Assembly: GCF_900099655.1 (NCBI RefSeq)
Contig: NZ_FNDC01000003.1
Span: 62,001-126,000 of the forward strand
DNA length: 64,000 nt
Reading direction: 5' to 3'
Source of the DNA: Planococcus glaciei
GTDB lineage: Bacteria > Bacillota > Bacilli > Bacillales_A > Planococcaceae
The number at the start of each line of letters is the position of its first letter. Within the stretch, counting starts at the first letter, position 1. Shown one piece after another: positions 45,454 through 54,761 of the stretch. Position numbers and translations under genes: made by a program. The notes beneath the pieces were generated by a model. That model had not been told where the DNA came from and ran no database searches. It saw nothing but the letters and a program-made list of their open reading frames with translations.

Positions 45454-45594
45454 ATGATTTCTTATGTAAGACAGCTGAACTCATTCTTCGTGCCGGAAGC
45501 AAGGGAAGAGGCAGCACTTCTTTATTTCTTCAATTTACACTGGATAAAAAGACAAAATAAAAAAGCAGCTAGGCTGCTTTTTTGTCTGGATTAG
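45454..45594 (+). CDS. Doubtful small frame, 46 codons
   Basis: An ATG at 45454 has AAGGA five bases upstream and opens a 46-residue frame (start [16 protein letters not shown], end LLFCLD). It runs through the ndk terminator into the end of ndk on the other strand, which argues against a real gene. I recognise no family. It is listed only because the ribosome site is good and it lies between two hairpins. Confidence 0.15.
   Translation: MISYVRQLNSFFVPEAREEAALLYFFNLHWIKRQNKKAARLLFCLD
45559..45583 (-). terminator. Terminator of ndk
   Basis: A perfect 11-bp stem (AAAAAAGCAGC / GCTGCTTTTTT) with a three-base loop lies seven bases after the ndk stop. It is symmetrical and could end transcription from both sides. 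Confidence 0.9.
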
Positions 45595-46037
45595 TTTACC
45601 CAGTTGTTGATTGTTTTTTCGTATGATACCAATTCTTCTTCTTTGAAGAACAAGCCGATTTCGCGTTCAGCGCTTTCAGCCGAATCCGAACCGTGGATCA
45701 TGTTTTTGCCGACAGTAACTGCGAAGTCGCCGCGGATTGTTCCTGGAGCTGCATCTTTAGGGTTAGTAGCGCCCATCATTTGACGTGCAGTCAAAATAAC
45801 GTTTTCGCCTTCCCAAACCATTGCGAATACAGGGCCTGAAGTGATGAAGTCAACCAATTCACCGAAGAATGGGCGTTCTTTGTGCTCGCCGTAATGCTCT
45901 TCAGCCAATTCAGTTGGGATTTGCATCAATTTAGCACCCACCAAGTGGTAACCTTTTTTCTCAAAACGTGCTACGATTTCGCCGATTACGTTGCGTTGAA
46001 CGCCGTCAGGTTTCACCATCAAGAAAGTTTTTTCCAT
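45591..46037 (-). CDS. ndk: Nucleoside diphosphate kinase
   Basis: Ndk balances nucleoside triphosphate pools by a phosphohistidine mechanism. The 148-residue product begins [16 protein letters not shown] and contains the active-site histidine in KNMIHGSDS. The start at 46037 follows GAGGAG by eight bases; three codons further upstream are open but unsupported. It has its own promoter and terminator. Confidence 0.97.
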   Translation of the reverse strand: MEKTFLMVKPDGVQRNVIGEIVARFEKKGYHLVGAKLMQIPTELAEEHYGEHKERPFFGELVDFITSGPVFAMVWEGENVILTARQMMGATNPKDAAPGTIRGDFAVTVGKNMIHGSDSAESAEREIGLFFKEEELVSYEKTINNWVN

Positions 46038-46086
46038 TATGAACACTCCTCTATTAAAAGCTCGGGCTTTTCGCCCACCTTAAAAA

Positions 46087-46114
46087 ATACTATCAGTTTG
46101 GTGCTATTTGTCAA
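46087..46114 (-). promoter_or_regulatory. Sigma-A promoter of ndk
   Basis: TTGACA (46109-46114) and TAGTAT (46087-46092) on the minus strand are spaced by 16 bases, between the hepT stop and the ndk start. The short leader holds a small GGGC/GCCC hairpin. Confidence 0.75.
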
Positions 46115-46122
46115 CCGGCATC

Positions 46123-47097
46123 TTAAAACTTTCTTTTGCCAATGAAGAACGCAATTTTGCGCATGGTTTTATTGGCATTGCCTTTTGGCAAATAAGCGAG
46201 TTCTTCCAGAGCTTTCTGCAAATAGCGTTCACTGATAGCTTTTGCTTCGTCAATGGCCGTACTGTCGCGGACCGTTTTGACAATGTGCAGGCGCTCAGGC
46301 TCTGTTAGTTCTTTGCCGAGATTATTTTTCAACAGACTGTATACTTCGGGATTTTTCCGGGCGCATAAAATTGGCAAGGTAATATTGCCTTGAATAAAAT
46401 CACTGCCCGCCGGTTTTCCAAGTTCCTCGTCTGTTGATGTGAAATCGAGGATATCATCGATGATTTGGAAAGACATGCCGATAAAATATCCGAATCTGCG
46501 GAGATGCGCAGCGGTCTTTTCATCCGTCCCCGATACCAATGCCCCCAGTTCACAGCTGCTGGAAATCAGCAAAGCGGTCTTGCGTTTAATGCGCCGCAGG
46601 TAATCCCGCAAATTCTGATCCAATTTGTATTTGTCCTCAATTTGGATGATTTCTCCCCGGCATACTTCAATCATCGTTTTCGAAAGAATGTGGTGCAATT
46701 TTGGAGAATCGATTTCAGAAATGTATTCCAAGGCACGGGCCAGGATAAAATCGCCCGTATACATGGCCACACTGTTATTCCACTCTGCCTTCACCGTCGG
46801 CTTCCCTCTTCTGGTTTCAGAGTCATCGATAACATCATCGTGCACAAGCGACGCCATGTGAATCAACTCCAAAGGCACGGCAACTTGCTTCATCACATCG
46901 ATGTTGTAATTTCCAAATTTGCCTGCAAGCAAAACAAAAACAGGTCGGATCCGTTTCCCCCCGGCCTGCAGTAAATGAAGAGAAGCATCGTTTAAAAGGA
47001 GAGATTCGGAATCCACTGCCTGTTCTAATTCTTTTTCAATCATATCCAACTCCGGTTTAAGGTCGGAATAGAGCAATTTCAGCTTCACCTTTTCCAC
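46123..47097 (-). CDS. hepT: Heptaprenyl diphosphate synthase component II
   Basis: This is the catalytic subunit that extends farnesyl diphosphate to C35 for the menaquinone-7 side chain. The first aspartate-rich motif is in VHDDVIDDSETRRG and the second in FQIIDDILDF. The 324-residue product pairs with HepS. It begins with GTG, 17 bases after the menG stop. Chain length C35 is taken from the two-subunit type, not measured. Confidence 0.93.
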   Translation of the reverse strand: MEKVKLKLLYSDLKPELDMIEKELEQAVDSESLLLNDASLHLLQAGGKRIRPVFVLLAGKFGNYNIDVMKQVAVPLELIHMASLVHDDVIDDSETRRGKPTVKAEWNNSVAMYTGDFILARALEYISEIDSPKLHHILSKTMIEVCRGEIIQIEDKYKLDQNLRDYLRRIKRKTALLISSSCELGALVSGTDEKTAAHLRRFGYFIGMSFQIIDDILDFTSTDEELGKPAGSDFIQGNITLPILCARKNPEVYSLLKNNLGKELTEPERLHIVKTVRDSTAIDEAKAISERYLQKALEELAYLPKGNANKTMRKIAFFIGKRKF

Positions 47098-47114
47098 TTA
47101 ACAACCTTCTCCCG

Positions 47115-47819
47115 CTATTTTACTTTTTTGATCCCTAAATGCAGCGCTGCTGCGCCGCCCGTGTAAGGTTTGTATTTCACTTTTTCAAAACCGACTTTTA
47201 CAAAGAGCTTCGCCAGTTGTTTCATGCCCGGGAAGTCCTTAGCCGACTCCTGCAGCCATGAGTATTCTTTATAGCTTTTCGCGAATAACTTGCCAAATAC
47301 CGGCATGATAAACCGGAAGTAAAAACGGAAAAACGGCTTGAACAATAGATTATTCGGCTGGGAGGTTTCAAGGCACGCAATCATGCCGCCCGGTTTTAGC
47401 ACACGGTGCATTTCCGAAAGCACTTGCTCGTAATCGGGAACGTTGCGCAGACCGAAACCGATTGTGGCAAAATCAAATGAATTGTCCGGAAACGGCAAAG
47501 ACATGGCATTTCCCTGGATCATTTGAACTTGCGGCATCTGTTTGGTTTTGTCGATTCCAACATTCAGCATGTTCTGGCTGAAATCCAGGCCGACGACTTT
47601 GCCGTTTTCTCCGACTGCTTCGGCCAGTGCGATTGTCCAATCCCCAGTGCCGCAGCAGATGTCAATAGCGGCTGCCCCTTTTGGAACCTGCATTTTATCC
47701 ATCGTGTCTTTGCGCCATTTATTGTGCTGCTGGAAACTGATTACTGAATTCATCTGATCGTAATTGTCCGAAATTTTTTCGAAAACTTCGTGTACGCGTT
47801 GTTCTTTCGTTTTTTGCAT
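47115..47819 (-). CDS. menG: Demethylmenaquinone methyltransferase MenG (UbiE family)
   Basis: MenG performs the last step of menaquinone synthesis, C-methylation of demethylmenaquinone with SAM. Motifs include [16 protein letters not shown], the SAM loop [16 protein letters not shown] and RVLKPGG. An ATG at 47828 overlaps the hepS stop, but the ATG at 47819 ([13 protein letters not shown]) has AGAAGG nine bases upstream and matches the family start, giving 234 residues. Confidence 0.94.
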   Translation of the reverse strand: MQKTKEQRVHEVFEKISDNYDQMNSVISFQQHNKWRKDTMDKMQVPKGAAAIDICCGTGDWTIALAEAVGENGKVVGLDFSQNMLNVGIDKTKQMPQVQMIQGNAMSLPFPDNSFDFATIGFGLRNVPDYEQVLSEMHRVLKPGGMIACLETSQPNNLLFKPFFRFYFRFIMPVFGKLFAKSYKEYSWLQESAKDFPGMKQLAKLFVKVGFEKVKYKPYTGGAAALHLGIKKVK

Positions 47820-47824
47820 ATCAG

Positions 47825-48601
47825 TCATCCTTCTCGGGTAAGCTGCTCAGCTCTATGCTGGTGCGGGGTTATTTGATGGAGCATAAAATTCTTTAAGTCA
47901 TAGTTGAAATTATAGGAATTGATGGTGAGCGAAATCTGGTCATGCAAGTTATCCAGTTTCTCCAAAAGCCACCGCTCTGTATGCAGCGGATGCTGAAGAG
48001 TTTCATTCAATGAACGGATAATGCGCGTTTCGCTGCCGCCTTGCAGACATTCCAGCTCATCTTTGTAGCGGATGTAGCTGAGCATTAAAGTCGCCAAAGG
48101 CGTATAGTGATCAAAACCATAGAAATTATAGAATGTAGCCAATAATTCGGTTTCAATCTGCTGCACGGAGCGATCAAGTTCGGCGGTCGTCCGGTCTAAG
48201 CCGTCATGAAACGACGCCTTCTTTTCGCTCACTTTGATAATCGCTGTTGCCAAGCGCTGAATCATTGTTATGTTGTTTAAGTTTGCCAGCATCTGATAAT
48301 AGATGCCGCTGTAAAAATCGCCTGCCAGTACAGTTAACTGCTGTTTCTTTGTTGCGGAAGCATTTTCTTTGACTTGATCATGGGCATGAAGCGCAGCATA
48401 AACAATCGAAACCGTTTTTGCTGATGCCTCTATTTCACCCGACCAATGCTTTTCGTCAAAATAAGGCAGCAACAAAAAAAACAAACGTGCCCGTTCAACT
48501 GATGGACCTTCTGTGAATTTCTCGAGAGTCCGCTGTTTGACAGCTCTTAGGACATCGATTTCCATAGAAGTGATTTTTGAATGTATTAGTTGTTCATTCA
48601 T
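47825..48601 (-). CDS. hepS: Heptaprenyl diphosphate synthase component I
   Basis: HepS is the non-catalytic partner of HepT. The 258-residue sequence is mostly helical and poorly conserved; identification rests on position (mtrB-hepS-menG-hepT order) and the [16 protein letters not shown] segment typical of HepS/HEPPP synthase component I. The start at 48601 has GGAG eight bases upstream; an ATG six codons earlier does not. Confidence 0.87.
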   Translation of the reverse strand: MNEQLIHSKITSMEIDVLRAVKQRTLEKFTEGPSVERARLFFLLLPYFDEKHWSGEIEASAKTVSIVYAALHAHDQVKENASATKKQQLTVLAGDFYSGIYYQMLANLNNITMIQRLATAIIKVSEKKASFHDGLDRTTAELDRSVQQIETELLATFYNFYGFDHYTPLATLMLSYIRYKDELECLQGGSETRIIRSLNETLQHPLHTERWLLEKLDNLHDQISLTINSYNFNYDLKNFMLHQITPHQHRAEQLTREG

Positions 48602-48678
48602 CCTGCTTGCTCCATTCATGATTTAGCCATATTACCATAGTATATCATAAGCAAAGGCCTGCCTTCATCCAATAACGC

Positions 48679-48900
48679 CTATTTTTTCGCTTCGCTTTCT
48701 ACTATGCCATGGGCTGTTTGAATTTCTGCTTTGCCACGAATTTTCATAGCTGACGTATGTTCCGTAAACTGCGCTATCATCACTTCACCTGTATCCAACT
48801 TCTCCGTATGGTGAAATTTTGTATCGTTGCCGCGAGTTAAACCGATCACGTTGACGCCATCTTCGAGTGCGCGAATCACAATGTATTCTGTCTGTGCCAT
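48679..48900 (-). CDS. mtrB: trp RNA-binding attenuation protein TRAP (MtrB)
   Basis: TRAP forms an 11-subunit ring that binds tryptophan and wraps trp leader RNA carrying G/UAG repeats. The 73-residue product shows the conserved [39 protein letters not shown] and KIRG segments with the RNA-contacting Lys-Lys-Arg type residues. It follows folE as in the mtrAB operon. No trp genes are in the window, although B. subtilis has them between aroH and tyrA. Confidence 0.95.
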   Translation of the reverse strand: MAQTEYIVIRALEDGVNVIGLTRGNDTKFHHTEKLDTGEVMIAQFTEHTSAMKIRGKAEIQTAHGIVESEAKK

Positions 48901-48933
48901 TTTCCCACCTGCTTCTTCTAAAAAATAGTTGTA

Positions 48934-49518
48934 TTACTTCATATTGATATACGTAATAATTTCCGAACGTTTGATGTCATCGGTCTCCAAAACGCCCCGA
49001 GACACCGCTGTAATCGTTTTAGCGCCTGGTTTTTTGATGCCGCGCATGGTCATGCACATATGCTCGGCCTCCACCATAACAAAAACGCCATGGGGATTTA
49101 ATGTCTCCATCAATGAATCGGCAAGCGTCGATGTGATCCGCTCCTGCAGTTGTGGGCGCTTTGCGACCGTTTCAACTGCACGGGCCAATTTGCTCAATCC
49201 GGTTACTACCCCATCCCGCGGGATATAGGCAATATGGGCTTTACCGAAAAACGGCACTAAGTGATGCTCACAAGTCGAGTAAAAAGGAATATCCTTGACC
49301 AGCACCATTTCCTCATGCCCTTCATGGAAAACCGTACTGAAGTAATCCTTCGGGTCTTCTTTTAAACCAGAAAAAATTTCGGCGTACATTTTAGCGACGC
49401 GTTTCGGCGTATCCAGCAATCCTTCTCTGCCAGGATCTTCTCCAACCGCTTCCAGAATCATAGCAACCGCTTTTTCAATCTTGTCTAAATCTACTTTTTT
49501 AGAATCTATATCTATCAC
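48934..49518 (-). CDS. folE: GTP cyclohydrolase I
   Basis: FolE (MtrA) makes dihydroneopterin triphosphate from GTP, the first step of folate synthesis. The zinc site CEHHLVPF, the second cysteine in [12 protein letters not shown], and [10 protein letters not shown] are visible. The product has 194 residues. Translation begins at a GTG seven bases after AGGAGG. It is first in the folE-mtrB-hepS-menG-hepT transcript. Confidence 0.96.
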   Translation of the reverse strand: MIDIDSKKVDLDKIEKAVAMILEAVGEDPGREGLLDTPKRVAKMYAEIFSGLKEDPKDYFSTVFHEGHEEMVLVKDIPFYSTCEHHLVPFFGKAHIAYIPRDGVVTGLSKLARAVETVAKRPQLQERITSTLADSLMETLNPHGVFVMVEAEHMCMTMRGIKKPGAKTITAVSRGVLETDDIKRSEIITYINMK

Positions 49519-49697
49519 ATTGTTTCCTCCTGTTAAAGACGAATCTTCAGTAATCCTGTTTCAGCCATCTGGACTTCACTTCCCGGCAATGGCAAATAGC
49601 AGGTTGCTTCTTGAACGAAGGCGAAGAACACGATGAGCAAAGGCAGGTGTTTTCGGCTGCCGCAACCGATTAGGTTTTCTGCGTTTTTCTCACATGA

Positions 49698-49706
49698 ATC
49701 GTAGCA
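49698..49706 (-). promoter_or_regulatory. Extended -10 promoter of folE with a ~170-base leader
   Basis: The minus strand reads TGC-TACGAT at 49698-49706, between the hup terminator and folE. Transcription would start near 49691, leaving a leader of about 170 bases. I recognise no riboswitch class there. A possible 11-codon frame ending in TAA lies just before the folE ribosome site. Confidence 0.5.
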
Positions 49707-49739
49707 TATAAACAGACCCAACCGCAAAATTGTAGGCTT

Positions 49740-49785
49740 AAAAAAAGAATGGCTTTTACGTGAAAAGTCACGAAAAAGCCATTCT
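49740..49785 (-). terminator. Terminator of hup
   Basis: Arms AGAATGGCTTTT and AAAAGCCATTCT enclose an inner CGTGA/TCACG stem. Seven T follow on the minus strand. It lies about 18 bases after the hup stop. Confidence 0.9.
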
Positions 49786-49802
49786 ATGTACTGCACTGAA
49801 GA

Positions 49803-50075
49803 TTATTTCACTGCGTCTTTAAGCGCTTTACCTGGCTTAAATGCAGGAACTTTGCTAGCAGCGATTTCGATTTCAGCACCCGTTTGCGGGTTACGGCCTT
49901 TGCGTGCTGCGCGTTCGCGTACTTCAAAGTTACCAAATCCGATTAATTGCACTTTGTCACCTTGAGTTAGAGCGTTTTGAATCGCCTCAAATGCAGCGTC
50001 AACTGCTTTCGCAGCATCTTTACGAGAAAGTTCAGCTGCTTCAGCAACAGAGTTCACTAATTCTGTCTTGTTCAT
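49803..50075 (-). CDS. hup: DNA-binding protein HU (HBsu)
   Basis: HU is the main nucleoid protein and bends DNA as a dimer. The 90-residue product has the typical [12 protein letters not shown] start, the [21 protein letters not shown] arm-base motif, and [12 protein letters not shown] at the end. The start at 50075 follows GAGGAGGTG. In B. subtilis spoIVA follows upstream of this gene; here only 160 non-coding bases separate hup from yphF. Confidence 0.97.
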   Translation of the reverse strand: MNKTELVNSVAEAAELSRKDAAKAVDAAFEAIQNALTQGDKVQLIGFGNFEVRERAARKGRNPQTGAEIEIAASKVPAFKPGKALKDAVK

Positions 50076-50248
50076 GCTATTCACCTCCTCTCAAAGGGGA
50101 TGCATTCCTTCAATCCTGTAAAAAGAGTATCATATCGAAAATGGCATAGCAACCACTAATAGCGCGGTTCTGCAATAAAACATGCAAATAATGGTGATAT
50201 TCCCCTAAATACTTACATTTTACTGCAAAATCGCTTTAAACCGCGCCA

Positions 50249-50959
50249 TTACTCACTCTTAAAGACAGGTTCATTTTTTTCGTCTACGGTGTAAGGAAGT
50301 GAATAGGCTGGAACAATCGGACTGTTTTCATACAGCAAAAAACGGATATCCTGTCCAGGTTCCAAGGTGCCTTCATAGTTTTGAAGAGCTTCATACAAGT
50401 CCATTGAGTAGTCAACAAATACTTCGCCTTTGCCGTTTACCACAAACGGCAAATTCTTGCCGCTATACGGACTGGTTACCGTCTGCTCTTCCTGAAAGCC
50501 CATCGCTTTGTAATTGAGCTTGTAGACATTGTCATCGATGATTTCAGCAATCGGCGCTTTTCCGCCGTTGGCACTTTTCCGGATGTTAATCGTGCGGATT
50601 GCTTCAGTAAGGCGCAAATCCACCAATTTCACAGTCGGATTTTCTTCCACGTCCATTAAGACATATTGGTAAATGCCGCCGGACTCATAGGCATTCGGCG
50701 GGATCTCCGATAAATAGGCCGGAGAAATTTTAGAAAAATCAATTGGGTATTTGATGTATTGATCGACGTCCATATCCCGGGTCTTGATTGGCAGCAATCC
50801 GCTGCTCGCTCCCCGGAACTGGTTCACTGCATTTTGCACAGAAATGATCTGATCTTCATAAGGGATCTGATTTTCCGCGCGTTCACTTTCCGGGAACATG
50901 CATCCGCTCAACAACAACACGCTGATCAGCAGCGTAATCGCTAATAATCCTTTTTTCAT
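50249..50959 (-). CDS. yphF: YphF-like lipoprotein
   Basis: The 236-residue protein has a lipoprotein signal peptide: a basic start, a hydrophobic stretch and the lipobox LLLSGC with the lipidated Cys near residue 19. The rest is a soluble extracytoplasmic domain of unknown role. Position between hup and yphE matches B. subtilis yphF. The start at 50959 is chosen for GAGGTGA upstream. Confidence 0.85.
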   Translation of the reverse strand: MKKGLLAITLLISVLLLSGCMFPESERAENQIPYEDQIISVQNAVNQFRGASSGLLPIKTRDMDVDQYIKYPIDFSKISPAYLSEIPPNAYESGGIYQYVLMDVEENPTVKLVDLRLTEAIRTINIRKSANGGKAPIAEIIDDNVYKLNYKAMGFQEEQTVTSPYSGKNLPFVVNGKGEVFVDYSMDLYEALQNYEGTLEPGQDIRFLLYENSPIVPAYSLPYTVDEKNEPVFKSE

Positions 50960-50969
50960 TTTTATCACC

Positions 50970-51173
50970 TCAAGCGCCGCCTGTCGGCCCGCTAAGTATT
51001 ATGAAAACCATGATAAAGAATCCAAGTATCAAAAGAATATAAGCCGTTAATGCAAAAAGGAATTTCAATATGCCATTGTTTAATTTATATCTGCTTAAAT
51101 AAATCAGTCCCATAGAAATCATTAAAAAAGCAATACCCGCAAAGGAGACCCACATCTTGTCCAAAGAACTCAT
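50970..51173 (-). CDS. yphE: Small membrane protein YphE (DUF2768)
   Basis: The 67-residue protein has two hydrophobic helices (FAGIAFLMISMGLIYL and FALTAYILLILGFFIMVFII) joined by a short positively charged turn. It belongs to the YphE/DUF2768 family without known function. The gene is 10 bases from yphF and has its own extended -10 promoter. Confidence 0.85.
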   Translation of the reverse strand: MSSLDKMWVSFAGIAFLMISMGLIYLSRYKLNNGILKFLFALTAYILLILGFFIMVFIILSGPTGGA

Positions 51174-51205
51174 AATTGACCGCCTTTCGTTCTATTTCAC
51201 CCCGT

Positions 51206-51214
51206 ATTATAGCA
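51206..51214 (-). promoter_or_regulatory. Extended -10 promoter of yphE-yphF
   Basis: The minus strand reads TGC-TATAAT at 51206-51214, immediately behind the gpsA terminator and about 33 bases before the yphE ATG. No good -35 box is present. Confidence 0.7.
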
Positions 51215-51215
51215 T

Positions 51216-51253
51216 AAAGAAAGAAGAGGCCGCGGAGCTGAACCTCTTCTTTT
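51216..51253 (-). terminator. Terminator of der-gpsA
   Basis: Arms AAAGAAGAGG and CCTCTTCTTT pair perfectly around a 13-base loop, eight bases after the gpsA stop. The T run is short and broken by C on the minus strand. Confidence 0.7.
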
Positions 51254-51260
51254 GTGACAA

Positions 51261-52280
51261 TTATAGTAAGTTAATTAAATCTTCCATTTCGTTTTTCTTC
51301 ATGCGCCCCATCAGCCTTTCGACCGCTTCGTCTGTCGAGATATCCTCAAAGAGGACCGCGTACAGCGCAGCAGTGATCGGCATCGGCACATCGTGTTTTT
51401 GGGACAATTGATAGGCCGCTTTTGTGGTGCGGATCCCTTCAACTACCATGCCCATTTCTTCGAGCACTTCGTCAATCGACTTCCCTTTTCCAAGCATATT
51501 GCCGGCGCGCCAGTTGCGTGAATGGACACTTGTACACGTGACGATCAAGTCACCGACGCCTGAGAGCCCGGAGAACGTTAGAGGCGTTGCACCCATCTTG
51601 ACGCCTAAGCGGGCGATTTCGGCAAGCCCACGCGTCATCAGAGCCGCTTTGGCGTTATCCCCGTACCCTAAACCGTCTGTAATGCCGACAGCCAAGGCGA
51701 TAATGTTTTTCAAGGCACCGCCGATTTCCACTCCGATGACATCGGTATTGGTATAGACGCGGAAATAGTTATTCATGAACAGATCCTGGATGCGCTCCGC
51801 TGATTTTGTGTTTTCACAAGCAGCCGTCACGGTTGTTGGATGTTCAAGAACCACTTCTTCGGCATGGCTCGGTCCGGAAAGGACCACCACATCTTCAATC
51901 CATTGTTCCGGAATTTCTTCCCGGATCATTTCGCTGATGCGCTTCAAAGAATCTGGTTCAATTCCTTTGGAGACATGCACAAACAAGGCTTTTTTGTTCA
52001 AGTGCTCTTTTATGTTGGCACAAACTTCGCGAATCGCTTTTGTCGGCACTGCCAGTACGTATACGTCCGAATGGCCGACGGTTTGCTTCAAATCAGCTGT
52101 TGCCTTTAATGTTTCAGGCAGCTGAATATTTTTTAAATAACGGTTGTTTGTATGGTTATTGATTTCTTCAGCCTGTTCTGCCCGGTGAGTCCAGAGCAGA
52201 AGGTCATGGCCATTTTGTGCAAGCACATAGCTTAAAGCGGTTCCCCAGCTGCCTGCTCCAAAAACTGATACTTTTTCCAT
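51261..52280 (-). CDS. gpsA: Glycerol-3-phosphate dehydrogenase [NAD(P)+]
   Basis: GpsA makes sn-glycerol 3-phosphate for phospholipids. The N-terminal dinucleotide motif is VFGAGSWGTALS, and the catalytic region has EIGGALKNIIALAVGI and a later FSGLSGVGDLIVTC. The product has 339 residues. The start at 52280 has AAAGGTGG upstream. It follows der closely, as in B. subtilis; the same window has plsC, which acts one step later. Confidence 0.96.
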   Translation of the reverse strand: MEKVSVFGAGSWGTALSYVLAQNGHDLLLWTHRAEQAEEINNHTNNRYLKNIQLPETLKATADLKQTVGHSDVYVLAVPTKAIREVCANIKEHLNKKALFVHVSKGIEPDSLKRISEMIREEIPEQWIEDVVVLSGPSHAEEVVLEHPTTVTAACENTKSAERIQDLFMNNYFRVYTNTDVIGVEIGGALKNIIALAVGITDGLGYGDNAKAALMTRGLAEIARLGVKMGATPLTFSGLSGVGDLIVTCTSVHSRNWRAGNMLGKGKSIDEVLEEMGMVVEGIRTTKAAYQLSQKHDVPMPITAALYAVLFEDISTDEAVERLMGRMKKNEMEDLINLL

Positions 52281-52301
52281 GTTATTGCCACCTTTCACCT
52301 T

Positions 52302-53612
52302 TTATGTCCGAGCACGCGTAATCAGCCGAAGCGGAGTTCCTTCAAAATCAAAGCTTTCGCGGATTCGATTTTGCAGGAATCGCTCATAACTGAAGTGCAT
52401 AAGCTCCGGTTCATTGACGAACACCACAAAAGTAGGAGGCTGAATGGCCACTTGAGTTGCATAGTATACACGCAGTCTGCGGCCTTTATCGGTCGGTGCC
52501 GGGTTCATTGCCACAGCATCCTCGAGTACTTCGTTAAGAATACTGGATTGAATGCGTCTTGAGTGATTATCGTTTACACGGTTTACGATATCGAGAATGT
52601 TATGGACGCGTTTGCCGCTTACAGCCGATACAAACATGATTGGCGCATAGTCAAGGAACAAGAAATGCTCCCGGATTTTACGGGTCATGACGTTCATGGT
52701 TTTCTCGTCTTTTTCGACGGCATCCCATTTGTTTACGACAATGATGACTGCTTTGCCGGCTTCATGTGCGTAGCCCGCAATTTTTTTGTCTTGTTCCTGG
52801 ATGCCTTCTTCTGCATTCAGGACAACTAAAACAACATCGGAGCGTTCGATGGCACGAAGTGCACGCAGTACACTGTACTTTTCTGTAGTTTCGTACACTT
52901 TCCCTTTTTTGCGCATGCCGGCCGTATCGATGATGACATATGGCTGGCCGTCGTACTCATATTGAGTATCGATGGCGTCGCGTGTCGTTCCGGCAACATC
53001 GCTGACGATCACGCGCTCTTCGCCTAAAAAGGCATTGACAAGCGATGATTTCCCGACGTTTGGACGGCCGATCAAAGAAAATTTGATGACGTCATCCGGA
53101 TATTCTTCCTCGTCATCCTGTGGGAATTTTTTCGCTACTTCATCCAGCAAATCCCCTAATCCAAGTCCGTGGGAACCTGAAATCGGGAAAGGTTCGCCCA
53201 TGCCCAGAGTATAAAAATCATAAATAAGATGGCGCATGTCCGGGTTGTCGATTTTGTTGACGGCTAAAATAACCGGTTTTTTTGTCCGGTATAATATTTT
53301 AGCCACTTGCTCGTCTTGTGCCGTAACTCCGTCACGTCCGTTGACGAGGAAGATGATTACATCCGCTTCGTCCATTGCAATTTCCGCCTGTTGGCGAATT
53401 TGTTCCAAGAACGGCTCGTCTCTTAAATCGATGCCGCCTGTGTCGATGATATTGAATTCATGTGTCAGCCAATCTGCCGAACTATAGATGCGGTCCCGTG
53501 TGACTCCTGGAATATCTTCCACGATGGATACACGTTCCCCGACCACGCGATTAAAGATCGTGGACTTCCCAACGTTCGGCCGGCCAACGATTGCTACTAC
53601 CGGTTTTGACAT
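52302..53612 (-). CDS. der: Ribosome assembly GTPase Der (EngA)
   Basis: Der is an essential GTPase in 50S subunit maturation. It has two consecutive G domains: [12 protein letters not shown] near residue 9 with DTGG, and [12 protein letters not shown] near 182 with DTAGM, each with its NKxD (VNKID, VNKWD). A C-terminal KH-like domain follows. Length is 436. A TATAAT box lies at 53645-53650, 33 bases upstream of the start. Confidence 0.97.
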   Translation of the reverse strand: MSKPVVAIVGRPNVGKSTIFNRVVGERVSIVEDIPGVTRDRIYSSADWLTHEFNIIDTGGIDLRDEPFLEQIRQQAEIAMDEADVIIFLVNGRDGVTAQDEQVAKILYRTKKPVILAVNKIDNPDMRHLIYDFYTLGMGEPFPISGSHGLGLGDLLDEVAKKFPQDDEEEYPDDVIKFSLIGRPNVGKSSLVNAFLGEERVIVSDVAGTTRDAIDTQYEYDGQPYVIIDTAGMRKKGKVYETTEKYSVLRALRAIERSDVVLVVLNAEEGIQEQDKKIAGYAHEAGKAVIIVVNKWDAVEKDEKTMNVMTRKIREHFLFLDYAPIMFVSAVSGKRVHNILDIVNRVNDNHSRRIQSSILNEVLEDAVAMNPAPTDKGRRLRVYYATQVAIQPPTFVVFVNEPELMHFSYERFLQNRIRESFDFEGTPLRLITRART

Positions 53613-53653
53613 AATAATTTCATCCTTCCACTTCTAATATCCCCATTATACAC

Positions 53654-53691
53654 GAAAAAGGTGATGGCATCTTGTAAATGTCCATCACCTT
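53654..53691 (-). terminator. Terminator of the cmk-to-fni transcript
   Basis: A perfect 10-bp stem (AAGGTGATGG / CCATCACCTT) with a 14-base loop and T run on the minus strand lies 14 bases after the fni stop. Confidence 0.85.
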
Positions 53692-53705
53692 AAAAGGTGT
53701 AATAT

Positions 53706-54761
53706 TCAGTTTTTCTTTCGGTTGGCATAAACCGACGGCTCATAGCCCCGCATCGCCAAATAATGGTGAAGCTCCCCCGTGATGATCACCGGGCAATTTT
53801 CCAATTCCGCAATGGATTTTGCCCCCAGTGCGGTCATCATCATTTGAAGGTCTTCAGTCAGGGACTCGATTTCTGAAACCAGCCGGCTTTCGCCATGCTC
53901 AACGGCCATTTTTAAAAATGAACCCGCCAGCCCTGCGGCATTCGCACCCAATATGAAGGCTTTGATCATATCCTGGGCACCGCGGATGCCGCCGGAAGCC
54001 AATACAGTCTTTGGAAAAGCCTCTTTCGCTTCAATGATGGCCGCCGCTGTCGGAACTCCCCATTCTTGAAAATAAGAGAGTTTGCGCGCGCGGCGCTCAT
54101 TTTCGATTGCCGCAAAATTGGTTCCGCCGTAGCCGCTGACATCAATCGCTGCAATCTGGGTCCCGGCCAGCTTTTCGGCCGCTTCCCTGGAAATGCCGAA
54201 TCCCGTTTCTTTGACGATGACCGGAACATGGAGGTTTTCAGCTATTTCGGCAATGCGTTCAAGCGCTCCTTTAAAATCACGGTCGCCTTCCGGCATGGTC
54301 AGCTCTTGGATTACATTTAAATGAATCTGAAGCGCATTGGCCCCGATCATCTCCACAGCATCTCTCGCTTGCTGAACAGTCGCTTCGCTGCCCAGATTGC
54401 CCATGATGAATCCATGAGGATTTTCTTTCCGGACAATTTCGTAGGAAGCCCGTTCATTTGCGTCTTTAATCGCTGCCATCTGGGAACCGACAGCCATCGC
54501 GATGCCTGTCTCTTTCGCAGCCCGCGCGAGCATTCCGTTCAATTTTTCGGTCTGGCTCCCGCCGCCGCCTGTCATGGCATTAATAAAAACAGGTGATTCC
54601 AATTTCAAATCACCTGTCTCCGTATGAATGCTGATATCCTCTACTCCAAGGTTTGGCAATGCTTGGTGAATAATGCGTACATCATCAAACAAAGCTCCAG
54701 CGCTTTGGCCTGTAGATAGTGCATATTGAATATGGTCCATCTTCCGTTCAGCTCTCGACAT
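53706..54761 (-). CDS. fni: Type II isopentenyl-diphosphate isomerase
   Basis: This FMN enzyme interconverts IPP and DMAPP and supplies isoprenoids for, among others, HepS/HepT. Motifs: INAMTGGGG, AVGSQMAAIKD, ALQIHLNVIQE, and the FMN-binding GYGGTNFAAIE. The product has 351 residues. The ATG follows directly on the TAA of the S1-domain gene, with only a distant AAAGGA, which suggests coupled translation. Confidence 0.95.
   Translation of the reverse strand: MSRAERKMDHIQYALSTGQSAGALFDDVRIIHQALPNLGVEDISIHTETGDLKLESPVFINAMTGGGGSQTEKLNGMLARAAKETGIAMAVGSQMAAIKDANERASYEIVRKENPHGFIMGNLGSEATVQQARDAVEMIGANALQIHLNVIQELTMPEGDRDFKGALERIAEIAENLHVPVIVKETGFGISREAAEKLAGTQIAAIDVSGYGGTNFAAIENERRARKLSYFQEWGVPTAAAIIEAKEAFPKTVLASGGIRGAQDMIKAFILGANAAGLAGSFLKMAVEHGESRLVSEIESLTEDLQMMMTALGAKSIAELENCPVIITGELHHYLAMRGYEPSVYANRKKN

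Noticed and set aside
49519-49700. Tetrahydrofolate or preQ1 riboswitch in front of folE
   Set aside because: I could not match the conserved cores of either class.
49533-49796. Minus-strand frame of 87 codons between hup and folE
   Set aside because: It starts inside the hup terminator, spans the folE promoter and has no ribosome site.
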